From Cliona cf. orientalis (Eukaryota; Porifera; Demospongiae; Clionaida; Clionaidae), in contig OZ005689.1 of NCBI GenBank assembly GCA_963930775.1, positions 4,650,001 to 4,714,000 of the forward strand: 64,000 bases of DNA, given 5' to 3'. Below the pieces are notes generated by a model, which had not been told where the DNA came from, ran no database searches, and saw only the letters and a list, made by a program, of their open reading frames with translations. The position numbers were made by a program, and so were the translations under genes. Shown piece after piece: positions 46,331 to 64,000 of the stretch. Position 1 is the first letter of the stretch. Every line of letters begins with the position of its first letter.

Positions 46331-46474
46331 AATGTTAACTTCAAGGTTTTCCGTTGAATATAAATTTATCAGTGTGCATCAACAGTGATCATAATCTGAA
46401 GCAAGCCGGGTCGACCATGATTCATAAGTTAGCATCTTAACTACAATCACTGAAAGATTTTGAATTGGTCAAAA
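46331..46474 (+). promoter_or_regulatory. Conserved upstream block of VWA/EGF gene 2
   Basis: Counterpart of 30751-30898 with the same order of words up to the ATG. Similarity extends further upstream (ATTATCATACCA and GATTGGTTGTCAT near 46270-46305 match 30708-30740). It marks the left part of the duplicated segment. Regulatory function is inferred. Confidence 0.45.
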
Positions 46475-52827
<6,353 letters not shown>

Positions 52828-53096
52828 CTGTTTGAACTGAAATGTGTAATTACAAAAGTTTAAGTTTGTTATAGCTACTCTTTAATCTGAACTGAGAAAC
52901 TTCGACACCTTAATGATAATCATTATTGTGCACATTGCTCATGTAGATCTATTTATATCGCACATTTTTTGGCTATAATCCAATTATCATTATAGGGTGA
53001 AGACAACTGGAGTGTGATGGGAATTAGCTACAGTGATCCAATCACTATTTTCATCTGACTCCGTGGAAGTAGCAATTACAATGAATGTACTTGAGC

Positions 53097-53212
53097 GCAG
53101 AACCCTCACTGCTACATGCATGCACATGATTTATGCATGATTTATGCGCATGTATAGCATGTGTATGCTATCAGGAGTATTGAACTACATATCCTGCACC
53201 TGAACATGGTTA
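53097..53212 (-). repeat. Right arm of an inverted repeat around exons 9-10 of gene A'
   Basis: GCAGAACCCTCACTGCTACA through GGAGTATTGAACTACATA to CACCTGAACA is the reverse complement of 51385-51497. It lies 270 bp after the stop codon. Confidence 0.75.
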
Positions 53213-54636
53213 TAGTAGGATGGTGCTGTTCTCTTCAGAGTCGGTACACGCAGGCCGGGGTAACTACCGTACTAGTTGTTGCTTCCCCCTTCTATGCCAC
53301 AATTATTTCATTCATATAAAATTTAGAAGGCCCCCCTACAGTCTGGGGAGGAGGCCACATCCTGGCCGCACTTTTGTAGTCGTTGGCATCCTTGATTTAT
53401 ATGGTTTCAGAACTACTAACTAGGAGTATGTACCTTTAGACTCTATTCATCCTGTATGTGCACAGTAAAAACAACCTTGTTAAAATAACAAAAATTGTGA
53501 TAGTCACACACTGTAGAAATGACAAGTTGCTGTCAAAGAAACAGTTGATATTCACAATAGCAACCCTTATGTGTTAGTATAAAATCTTGATGTTGTAATA
53601 ATTATAGGTTTCTTACAGTAAAACAATTATGTTACAATAACACCTCATGCTAAAACAACATATGTGTTAATATAACCCTATAAATTATACTAACAATGAC
53701 AGGCATGTACTTATAACCGATGTAGGTTATAATGAAGAATATAACTCAATATGATGATACAAACATGTAACTACATACTGTAATGACGTCATAACCACGC
53801 ATGCGCATATTAATGAGCGAGTGGCAGCTGCAGCTGAAATTTGAAAATGGAGAAGACATGAAGAGTGGCACTGCTTATTGTGTGTGAAAGAAGACAGAGA
53901 GCTCTGAAGTCATTAAAAATAACAAAGGTAAATGGTGTGGAACCCATTGAGTTAGCTAAATTTGGTGTTGACTGTTCTAAGTATACTAGCTAGGTAGCTT
54001 TAGCCTAAGTTGCTAAGTTGAACATCTTTTAGAGTAGATATAATACATGAACCCTAAGCTGAACCTATTTGTAAAGATTTCCAGCATATATAGTTACTAA
54101 CATGGTTCCTGTGAAGCCTTCTAGTTCATATTTTTTACCTCTCTTTAGTTTTGTATGAATATCTGTAGGTCTAAAACACAATCTAGTATATAGAAGATCA
54201 AGTGGCTGTATGTAGAGAAGTGCTACACTAGTACAAGGTGAGGATATTGTCACAGTCACAGTACCACTTCTATTCTATACCTGCATGATCTCAACATAGC
54301 TCACTGATTTACTGCTAAGATAGTGGGAGAAATTAAACTGGTTACAAACTCCATTGGTGTCCCAGGTAGCTGTTATTAAATTTAAGTCATTTTGACACTC
54401 AATTTGGTTCGAAGTACACCCCTCCCATATCACATTTAGATTTAAAGGCTGTTCTGCTAAGCTTTTGGGGAGTAATAAATACTAGCTACTTATCTTCTCC
54501 TTACTACATGTTTTTATTTCATTTTTGTCTTTCTCCCTGATTCTGCCCCCTCTCTTTCTTTATCCACTCTCTTTCCCTCCCCTCCCCTCTCCTCCCTCTC
54601 TCCTTTGATTTGCTTCCCCAAAGTTTATCTCTGCAG

Positions 54637-55205
54637 CTCAGCCTTCAAAATTTAAACTGCTACGATGATACAGCTGTTGATAGCATGGATGTATGTAAGT
54701 TTCTCCTCTTATCTCATCTCTCTCTCTCTCTTGTCGTTTTCTGTTTCTGCCCCCTTCACCTCCTGCTTATTTTCTCTTATCTTGTCTCTCTCGTTCATCT
54801 CGTCTAGCTCTCTCTAATGCCTCTTCCTCCTCCCTCTCTTTTAAATTGATTCTATGATTGTATCCTTTTATCTATGCAGCTCAGTTGTCAAATTCAAGCT
54901 GATGCGATGGTGGGGCCTGTTGATGGCATGCAGGTATGTCATGATCAGTTTCTACCTCTCCTCTTTATCTCTCTCATCTTTCTTTTATCTCTCTCTCTCC
55001 CTTCCACTTCTGTTGTACAAACTTGTCTGTCTCGCTAACTCTCTCCCCTCATCTCTCTGTTCCTGCTCCCCTTTCTTTTTTATCTTTGTCGTATATCTCT
55101 CTTCCTATTCCTCTCTCTCCTTTGATTTGCCTCCTCATTTTTATCTCTGCAGCTCGGCCTTCAAATTTAAGCTGATATGTTGATGAAGCCGTTGACAACA
55201 TGTAG
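54637..55205 (+). repeat. Three tandem mini-exon-like cassettes
   Basis: Cassettes at 54637-54690, 54880-54933 and 55153-55205 (54, 54 and 53 bases) are alignable (CTCAGCCTTCAAA..., CTCAGTTGTCAAA..., CTCGGCCTTCAAA...). Each follows a long CT-rich tract ending TGCAG and is followed by GTATGT, GTATGT or GTGCTA. So each looks like an internal exon with both splice sites. The third has a stop in the frame left open by the first two, so coding is doubtful. Confidence 0.6.
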
Positions 55206-55375
55206 GTGCTACCTGGATGATAGTGCTGAAGGAACTTTATAAGTCTGACACGTTAGTGTTGAACTTGAACACATAGCACGTATGGTGTTGTCATTATTAT
55301 AGCTAATGTATTTTATGTAGTACCTTAGGGTGACAAATAGTTGCAGGTGTATAATGTTCTATACTGTACAGTAGC

Positions 55376-55560
55376 CAGGGTTTATTTCAGGGGGTGCTTT
55401 GGCCGCCCCCCCCCCCCCCCCCTTGGAACTTGAATTGGCCTTCCTTACTTATGTGGCCGGGGTTGCTCCCCCTTAAAGTTCACCACTATGCATTAATTTT
55501 GCTCCCTCTTGAGTGAAATCCTGAAATGCACCCTTCTAGCTATTGTCAGCGGGTAGAGGT
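55376..55560. repeat. Dispersed poly-C-containing repeat
   Basis: CAGGGTTTATTTCAGGGGG followed by a C-run and CTTGGAAC resembles the arm of the nested element at 5337. It is probably a copy of the same interspersed family. Confidence 0.4.
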
Positions 55561-56411
55561 ACAGATTTTTGTGTTTTTGGGACAATCCACAGAAATAATG
55601 TCTAACGTTTAATTAATGGTCACCTTAAGGTAGCTACTATGAACATAATATGCAAGTTAATGATTATTTGTGCAATACCTTTAATGTAGCTTGTTTAATG
55701 TCAAAATAATAAATATGTGATTATAATAACATCCTTACACGTTGTCAAATTGTGGTGTTACACTAACATGGTGCAGTGTTAATACACCAATAATAATAAT
55801 TATGTTGACAGCACACATTATTGTCAGTATAACACAAAATAGCTTCTCGTTTTGACAACAATTGATATGTGGATAATACATAATATAAATATGACACAAA
55901 ATTGCATGTTGATATAGCATAAATGTCATAGTAATAATTACATCAATGTCCATGTTATAAGTACATACTGCCAATATAACATAGCTACATTTGTTAATGT
56001 AGCAGAGAATTTACTGTAACTTTAACATACAAGGATGTGTGCTATTATAACATACTTTGATATGTTATACAAAATGCATCAATATGACACAGATTTTATG
56101 CTATTATAACAAAGTTGTTTTTACTGTGTGGGTTTAGGAAAACTGAAAAGCTAGGTCCTAAGGTCACAGCTATGGAAATTAAATAATATTATGGGAATGC
56201 TTGTGGTCATGGTGGCCATTATAGCCAGTCTCCAGTTTGATTTGAATGGCTGCACTGATAATAGTACTACAGGATGCTTGTGGCTACTGTATTACTTGGT
56301 CATACTCACAAGATACTGCTGTCTTTATTATAAAAGTGTCTCTCAGAGTCTGTATAATAATATTATTGTACCAGCTATCCTTTTATAGATGACCCATGAA
56401 AGTAAGTTACA

Positions 56412-59400
56412 ATGAAGCTGCTACTATTCTTGTCTGCATGTGTGGTCTTTGTTCATGCATCCTTGGACCCTCTATATGGAGAATCATTCCAAACAACCTA
56501 CAAGAGTGAGTATTAAATATCTCATATTAATGTATTAATTGATGTATCAGTAATACTAAAATTATGTATGGCGTTGATCTCTCTCTCAAACAGACAGAGG
56601 GGATACTCTTATCTTCCCTTCTACTATAATTAATGAGCAGCCTCCATACTTTGCGGAAGATTTAAATTTCAATGCTATAGAAGGAAAAGTCCTAATCGGT
56701 GCTGCGTAAGTATTAATTTCATGATCCCTTACTGTTTAATTCTAGCTATAGCTAAATATAAGATACTAATACTCATGATCACGTGTTCCTTGATACCTTT
56801 AGCTAGCTAACTAGCTTTTACTACCCTGTATGCATGCACTTAAGTGATTACATATAGTTCGTTGCAATTGGGACTCGGGACTTATAAATAACCAAAATCA
56901 TAATTATGTAGCATAATACATGCCATATAAACCTCCTAGGCTTACATGTAGCTACTTCAATTCCTTATAGTTAGTCCATTATCGATATCACTAATTAATA
57001 AATTTTATGAACTTCCCCAATTGTTTTGTTTTCAGGGACAAGCTCTATGTCTTAGACAAAAACCTGGAGGTTGCTGAAGGTGGTGAGTATACTTGGACAA
57101 CAGGTAAGCCAGCTAGGCCATAGCTACTTTCAAATTTCCCCACGCCCGGGGCCACCATTCTACAACTTTCAGCTTTGAACTTAGTACATTTAGTGTTGCA
57201 GCAGGGAAATGATTCAGAATAATCTAAGCCACTAAGCTAAGTAGCTATGTATATATACCTGGTTATGAATCATAACTTAGCTATGGTGGATAGCTAGACA
57301 GGTGGTGGATGACAGGTTCCTGGGACATAATTATAGCTAGAAATAATAATATGTACGAAGTGATAATCTAAGACTAGGGTTGCCAGAGGTTTATACTACA
57401 TAATTGTAGTGATGTATATTCTATTTTCTCTCTTTCTCCCTCCCTCCCTCCCTTCTTCCCTTTCTTGCTCTCTTTCTCTTCGCAATCCCTCCTTTCCCTT
57501 TCTCTCTTCTCAGGATAATCGGTTATGTCACAATCACATTCGTACCTACCAGCGTTTTCCCTCCTCATCTGATGTTGACTCTAATTCCTTGTTCGTGTGT
57601 GGCACACAGTCTGGTATCCAGCCTCAGTGCAGAATACTCAATGTGAGTATTATAATTAAATTATGTAACTTAGTGCAGATAGTGAAAATGTTGTACTGGT
57701 GAAAATCTAGGATTCTAGCTACATTCCGTTCGAAAATCTCTGCTTGAAGTTGTGCAAAACATACATACACACACTCACCTACAAATACACACACACACTC
57801 TCGCTCATGCACACATACACACACACACACACTTCAACAGGTTACCATCGGATCTCAATTACTTGAAACGGGTGATCCTAACCCAACACAATTAATATCA
57901 GCACACCCTGATTTTCCAGGATTTGGAGAATTTCGAAAAGGTTTACTGTAAAATTAATTCTCTTACATCTTGCCAAGGGCGCCCACACCGTATTATATGC
58001 ACAGTACACACTGCACATACATACCACTATCACCACTGTAAATCATCGACTAATTCAGCTATCTCACTGAAGTATACAATGATGTTGTAGCTATGTGTGC
58101 GTAAAGTTGACAACATAATTATAGCTAAATGTCTCACCGTTTTTCATGTGGTTCGAGGTCAAAAATGGGAATGGTCAATCGTGTGGCCAAAAAAATTTCA
58201 GTGCACTTTGTACTCAATCAATAATATAATACTTACCTATTCAGAAAATTCTGCAGGCACCCTTGCTAGTCCCCTCCCCCTCCTAACCTATTAATTTTCC
58301 TTCCTCTCCCTTTCCTTCTCTCTCACCTCGATCCCTAGCTCTTTCTCTTCTCCTCCTCCTCTCTCTTTCCTCGATCTCCCTTTCTCATTCCTCTCTCTCA
58401 GACTCTGGGTGTAAAGTATAGTATTATCATATTATCTTGTAATTTAAAAATGTCATTATTTCTTGTACTGCAGAAAGTTCATCGGACAGTATCTACTTTG
58501 CTGCTAACTACAAATCGACTGATCCTGGGAGTTATGATGTTAGCTACCAGGATGTAAATATCAGAAATGCTGGAGATAGTGCAGTGACATCCACTAGGCT
58601 CTATGGATGGCAAGAAGGAGATGAGTTTTGGCTTTCGTGTGAGTCACTACGTAACCGTTTTTGTGATATGCCTTCCAAATTCCAACTTCCACCACAAGTT
58701 CTTATTCACACACTAGACTAGGGCAATGCCGTATCAAACCACCAAATCTATAAATTCACAAATTATTATTTGGCAATTTTGGGCCCAACATATAATAATA
58801 TTATTATACTACGTTCACTATAGCTACAAATTAAATTTTTGTACTGATGTTCAACAGTTCCAGCTGTATTTGTGGACTACCAGAGGATCGACTATGCCAC
58901 TCAGCCAGGGCAGAACGAGGAGCTTCTTCAGTATTACTTCTGAATCATCTTCCTAAGAGAGAATTCAGGTTTACTGAGTGGAGGAGTTCAACATGTGATG
59001 AGTAAAGTAATCAGACTCTGCAGGGTAAGTAACTGTTAACCCTCATGATCATAATGGCCGGACAACATACATGTAGCTAGGCCTGGGCCAAATATTCCTT
59101 TAAATTTTCCCATTATTCAAATAATTATTCTTCACTTATCTACCCCATTATTCAAGAGAAAGTTACCTATTATTCTTAAAAAAAGCTGATAAAATGCAAA
59201 TGAAACATGAATATGACAATAATGTACATGTACAATTTGGCCAACAAGTGCTGTCCCCCCCCCCCCCCCCCCCCCCCTGCGTGAAGCATGAAAACCAAGA
59301 CATTTTGAGAATGAATGATCTTAAGTTCTACTAGCTCCTGTTTGATACTTGCATACATTTTCAGACTCATATAATTTAACATTAATTTTATGCATTGATA

Positions 59401-62400
59401 ATATGTATCAATGACAAACTTTTTGGAGGTAGTTTTGGGTGAGAGAGGAGAGGAGGAAGCTTCCCTGGCCCCCTACCTCCCCCAGTAGATAGAACCATGG
59501 CTATAGGTACACAAAATTAAGTTCAGGCACAAACTCACAAATTCACTGTAGCTACTGTCGCAATGAGGGTTGCATAGTAACTAGCTATATACCCTATCTA
59601 TTAAATGAATGTAAGTGGGTACATGCTGACAAAGACTGCATGAGACATATGACACAAGTCTGCAGCAGAGAGAAAATAATAGACTAAGTATCATTCATGT
59701 GCAGAAATGTAACTCATCACACTCATTATGCATAACCACACACAATACATGCATGCCAACACACATATCATTCTTATAATTATGTACTCTCATTGACAAT
59801 AATTGATTTAATTTTTTATATGTGCATACATACATACATGATGGAATACAGAATGATGCTGGTGTAAATTGTACCACCCAGGATGGCTTCACTCCACCCA
59901 ATGCAAGCAATCAAATCTTCACCAGTTTCATGAAGTCTCTCATCTTCTGTGAGAGAGAAGCACCTAGTTTGATGAAGAATGCAGAGTTCAAGTTTGGGTG
60001 CCCAGGACTTCAAATAATATGATGAAATATGTGAGCTAACTGAAATTTACAGGGTTCCACTTAAAATGTTCTGAGTGGTGTCTGATAAAAAATCTGATAA
60101 GATAGTACCAACTTGAAGATCTTAAATAATTAATATATAAAAGCACATCAGATCAAAAGCTGATGTGCTTTGATATAATATAGTTAATATAAAATCTTCA
60201 CATTTGTAGTAAGATCTTAGAAATCTTGCCAGATCAGCCACAGCTGATCTGGTAAAGTTCTTATTACAAATGTGAGCATAATAAATTAATAATTTGAAAG
60301 GAACTTAAGGATATCTAGTAAGAACTTAGCTACATGCTTTTTAAAGTATCTTATCAACTTTTGTCAGAAACATATCCCAGATCTTAAATATTCTTGATGG
60401 AATAATAAAAATTTAATTATCTTGGGTCCAATAATCTTATGAACTTAATTAAGATCTTGAGTAAGCTGTGTGGTGGATGAGCTTCAATCAGAATTTAGTA
60501 AAATGAAACTCTTCTTTCTCCCTCTCCTTCTCACTCCAGGGAGCGTTGCTTTTAATAATTTTACTGGTGGTCGTTTTCATGAAGAAAGACCTTATGTTCA
60601 TACGGTCTATGGAGCCTTTTCTGGACCAAGGTATTATTATTAATTTTACTGTCTTTATATTTTGAAAGCTCTAAGCATCACTATACTACTTTAATTGCGA
60701 AGCTTAAAAATTGTATCACTGTACAATGTTATAAATTCCTATAGATAGTATATAAATCTCAGCTTCATTATAGCTAACTACCCATTTTTTTACCCAGGGT
60801 TGGACCGATAGGGACCGCAATTTGTGCATACCGAGCAGACATGGGAGATCCTTCCTCCTCCGACGGTCTCACTGGGGGAATTTTTGATGTGTATCGTGAT
60901 GATGTCATTAATCCTCGTACACGCAGAGAGCTTGAGAATAACTACCTTGAGTGTCATCCAGGTGGGCGGAATCAGGAAGATTCACAGAGGATCTATGCTG
61001 TTCAGGATGTCAGACAAATCGGGGAAAACCCCTTAGTCATCTTTGAAGGATTCTAGTAAGTCTTAGCTTGCAATCTTACACTGTATCCTCTCCATTATAT
61101 AATATGTATATTATAGTTGGCACCTATACTAATTAAAAATTATAATTATTATGATAGCTAGCACATGTAACTCACAACCCCACTACTCGATATATAGCTA
61201 CTAGGTAGGTGCGCATGCATGCGTAAGGTATTAGTATACAGAGTCTAACTTCATTATTATGTACAGGTGCAGGTACTAGCTACCATACACAACGCATGGA
61301 AAAAAATTTCAGTTTTGAAAACGCTCCATATATAAACGTTATGAGAATTTGTGAAATGTTAATTTCTTGCATTAAATTGGATCATGCGTTGTATTTGATT
61401 AACTACGGTAGTGCTAAGGTTTGCACATAGCTACATAATTGAAAAGTGATGTGTAGTGAGCTAGAATAACAGTATAGCTAGAATGCACTGATTCAGAATC
61501 ATAATTGTTCAAGAAAATCATTTATACAGTATGTATATTTGCTTGAATTTAAGTGCTTATCCAGTGGCTAATATCCCTTCCCCTAACTCCTTGTAGTGTT
61601 ACTCAGATGGTAGTGGATCAGGTGTGTGTGGTGAAGAGGAATATGACTTCCTCTTGTGTCAATCAAGATGTGCTTTTCCTAGGGACTTGTAAGTATATTT
61701 TTAATTTTGCACCATGTTTTAAGAGACATTTACACTTACTTATACATACATCGATACATGTACAATGTCATACAATGCATACATACACTAACACACTTCC
61801 CTCTGCTAGCTGATGGACGTGTGCTGAAAGTTGTGTTTGCTACAGATCGTGCCAGAGTCGGGAATATTCTCCCCATTTTCCCTGTAGTCGCCGAAGAGAT
61901 TAAGGTATATAGCTATAGCTAGCTACTATATAGCTAAGTGGGTGACTATATTGAGCATTAAATTTGAAACTAGAGCTCTCATGATAGAGCACATATATAC
62001 CCCGCACGCTGCATTTGTAACCTTCCAGCAACATGTTGATGACCTTTACCTGCATAATATTCTGCTAGGTTATGTGTATGAGCAGAAAATTAATTAATAG
62101 TCATTCAGTGTCGATAGTTGTGGCTACGGTGGCCTACAACAAAAGGGCACCATTATGACACTGCTTATCTTAGGCAGTATTTAGCCGGGAGCTAGTTTCC
62201 GAGGTTTGTGGAAACCCCTTCTGAATCAACGTGACCACTGGCTGGGCATTCCAATTAATGCTCTCCACATATACACATGCCAGTGTCTACACAGCCTAGC
62301 TAGGCAGCTCAAGTTAGCCTTTAGTGCTATTGACACGCATGATCAAGAGTGCTGAGCCTACCAAGCCACTGCCCCTATCAAAAAGACAAAACAAGGAGTA

Positions 62401-63938
62401 CTAGCAAAATTCAAGGCATTAAATTTTATAGCTATACAGCCGCTGCTATTTCAGGTAGCTATACGAGTCAGTGATAGGCCTGGTAGCTATAGCTAGCTAA
62501 CTTGGCTAAGTTTAAGTAGCTGTATTTGCTTATTTTTTTTATGATGTTTGCTAAAAGAAAATGGCTCCAGCATACTGAAGCCAGGTTTTCGATTGACTTG
62601 TTTTGTTTACGAGTCGCTCAGATGTCTAGAACTCAAGATCTGGCAATTTTTGTGTTTACGATAGACAACAGACACAACCGATTACTTTGCCCCTTACTGC
62701 CCATGTGCATGCAACGTAAAGCTCTCATACAATTGACCTAGCTATAAGAAGGCCACACTGCATATACATCAAGTTGTGACTATTGAGATCCACTATGATA
62801 TTCCCCAAGCTATAACTTAAACTGTGTCCACTATTAAATTTTGTTATTGTCTCTAATCTTGCGGCTTCTTTCCAATACAGCTAGATGACACCAATCCAAT
62901 TAAAGAAATGAAAATTGAGGTATATATACTTACTGAAAGAATAAGCCTATAGGTAGCATTGTATTAATTTTAATATCTGTTTCTTTTGTTAGAGTATTGG
63001 ATCTTCGAAGCAGCTCTTTGTTGTCACATCTTCAAGAATCTACCGCTTACCTTTAGAACGATGCTCCAGGCATCAAAATAACATTACGTACGTACTATAG
63101 CTAGGAAGAGTAAAATAATAGTATCGTATAGCTAGCATAGGCGTAGGAACATATTTGAGGTTAGGGGGGCCAAACAATACCTGCGCGCGAACTTTTTGAC
63201 CACGCCCACATTTTGTTCAAACCACGCCCACTTTGCATCGACAAGGCTGTGTGACAGCGAGGCAAGAGGTTTTCTGGCTGTAGAACGAGAAGTAAGTCAA
63301 GCAGAGCACACTCTTTAGCTGTTTATTTATGAAATTCATATGTTGACTCAGTTTAATAGGCCTGTGCCTTTGCTGAAGTATCTGTTGATACAATGATAGG
63401 CCATCATCTTGGGCTCTCTGGCCAGTAGCCAGTCAGATGGTTGGGGGGGCCATGGCCCCCCCGGTTCCTACGCCTATGGCTAGTGGACCCGGGAAGCAAT
63501 CTGCGAAATGCTCACGTCATACTGACCTGCGAAAGGTTTCTTACTCGAATGTTTCCTGCTATACAGTAGTCCACTCAGTATAATTAAGCAAGTCCCACAA
63601 TTATGCCCTAATGTCCCTCCAGAAAAGTGCTGTTGCTAGTACAGATATTCATATTACAGCCACATGTAAATAAAGGTGAATTTGCTCTATGTATGGAAAA
63701 TTAATTGACCCAAAATTATGCAAGTTTCAAGAGTATGGTGACTTGCATACTATCAATTGAAACTTGTGCTTTCTATCTTAAGTTAACGTCTCATGAAAAT
63801 GTGCTGCACTTTATGTACTGTGTGCAGATCATGCATTGGATCCCGTGATCCCTACTGTGTGTGGGATACCAGGCAGAGAAGATGTATGGCTTCCACACTC
63901 TCGGCAGTTGGAGAACAAAAGGGATCCGTGCCAGTATA
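56412..63938 (+). CDS. Semaphorin-like protein (signal peptide, Sema, PSI), 15 exons visible, runs off the window; carries lesions
   Basis: Exons: 56412-56505, 56594-56705, 57036-57103, 57514-57642, 57841-57940, 58474-58638, 58858-59024, 59852-59966 (donor uncertain), 60540-60630, 60798-61055, 61597-61688, 61810-61904, 62881-62919, 62993-63087, 63828-63938. The signal peptide is MKLLLFLSACVVFVHA. Sema landmarks: LYVLDKNL, LCHNHIRTYQ with SLFVCGTQSG, IIFLRENSG, ICAYRADMGD, QMVVDQV with QDVLFLGT and DGRVLKVV, and LFVVTSSRIYRLPLERC. A PSI domain follows (SCIGSRDPYCVWD). Known semaphorins are secreted or membrane ligands of plexins in cell guidance. Oddities: an in-frame TGA in exon 7 (58941-58943), a phase mismatch between exons 3 and 4, and no good frame-keeping donor for exon 8. 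It is either a decaying copy or has a missed microexon plus sequence errors. Confidence 0.8.
60079..60373. repeat. Nested multi-stem foldback in a semaphorin intron
   Basis: Stems: a 12-bp perfect hairpin at 60140-60171 (AAAGCACATCAG / CTGATGTGCTTT); a 17-bp arm pair at 60198-60214 and 60259-60275 enclosing a 10-bp perfect hairpin at 60229-60252 (CCAGATCAGC, loop CACA). An imperfect outer pair lies at 60079-60106 and 60346-60372 (TCTGATAAAA...GATAAGATA). It could be a compound MITE or a structured RNA. Confidence 0.65.
63136..63478. mobile_element. 343-bp MITE with GCTAG target duplication in semaphorin intron 14
   Basis: The ends CATAGGCGTAGGAAC and GTTCCTACGCCTATG are perfect 15-bp inverted repeats. 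GCTAG flanks both sides (63131-63135, 63479-63483). Inside the termini are GGGGGGCC and its complement. Non-coding. Confidence 0.85.
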
Positions 63939-64000
63939 GTGAGTAAAGTAATAGCTAATACCTAGTATGTAAGCAGGAAACTTGGCGAGGTATTATAATA

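Larger units (their letters stand above)
53461..56128. mobile_element. 2.67-kb TIR-bounded segment with subterminal repeats and mini-exon cassettes
   Basis: CACAGTAAAAACAAC at 53461 is matched inverted by GTTGTTTTTACTGTG at 56114-56128, extending imperfectly with TTGTTA/TAACAA. About 250 bp on the left and 430 bp on the right are filled with short GTTATAA/TTATAACA-like words, as in subterminal binding arrays of DNA transposons. The middle holds CT-rich tracts and three cassettes. There is no transposase, no target duplication I could fix, and no long frame. It could be a large non-autonomous transposon or a non-coding transcription unit. Confidence 0.55.

Noticed and set aside
53878..55205. 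Mini-exon cassettes as a coding gene
   Set aside because: The third cassette has a stop in the frame open in the first two, one unit has a 1-base indel, and no ATG is in frame upstream.
57774..57832. CA-rich tract before a semaphorin exon
   Set aside because: It is a plain microsatellite within the intron end. The normal TTCAACAG acceptor follows it.
58941..58943. TGA read as selenocysteine
   Set aside because: Semaphorins are not selenoproteins and the gene has a second lesion. Nonsense change or sequence error is simpler.
60503..60630. Possible new gene start with a signal-peptide-like MKLFFLPLLL
   Set aside because: The Leu/Phe-rich stretch is the polypyrimidine tract of a 3' splice site, and the following sequence continues the Sema domain.

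Overview
The window looks like nuclear DNA of an early-branching animal. My best guess is a demosponge (Amphimedon-like). This is an inference from gene content (cytoplasmic dynein-2, death-fold proteins, hemicentin-type VWA/EGF proteins, a semaphorin), short GT-AG introns of about 80-400 bp, tight gene spacing and an AT-rich background full of small inverted-repeat transposons. All recognised host genes lie on the + strand and are split into exons. Most single open frames are exons or shadows, so the gene models below were assembled by hand from splice sites and phase. Four of them (dynein part, death-domain/Kelch, both VWA/EGF genes) and the Ig/FN3 gene close exactly in frame.

Layout. 1-1.36 kb: repeats and a broken DUF3504 (Crypton-type recombinase) fragment. 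1.36-6.63 kb: a complete Mutator-like (MULE) DNA transposon with long terminal inverted repeats, a 9-bp target duplication and a frameshifted transposase on the minus strand. 6.9-8.7 kb: an intronless gene with two death effector domains. 9.7-27.9 kb: 25 exons covering the C-terminal two thirds (2,834 codons) of the dynein-2 (intraflagellar transport) heavy chain. The N-terminal third is not in the window, although more than 9.7 kb of upstream sequence is present. Introns carry several foldback elements. 28.3-30.1 kb: a two-exon death-domain plus Kelch gene.

30.9-52.8 kb: an extracellular-protein cluster. Two tandem paralogues (912 and 907 aa; signal peptide, five EGF domains, hemicentin-type VWA) flank a 559-aa secreted Ig/FN3 gene. 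One intron of the Ig/FN3 gene holds a full-length but decayed Ty3/gypsy LTR element with a 5-bp target duplication. That element was itself hit by two small inverted-repeat elements, one with an 8-bp hAT-like target duplication. 53.5-56.1 kb: a 2.67-kb inverted-repeat-bounded segment with three tandem mini-exon-like cassettes. 56.4 kb to the end: a semaphorin (signal peptide, Sema, PSI) that carries an in-frame TGA and at least one phase break.

Functional reading: the left half combines ciliary transport (dynein-2) with two death-fold genes on either side. The right half is a locus for secreted, modular adhesion or matrix proteins plus a guidance-type ligand. The least expected items are the headless dynein behind a DED gene, the death-domain/Kelch fusion, the mini-exon cassette array, the nested transposons and the multi-stem foldback in a semaphorin intron.
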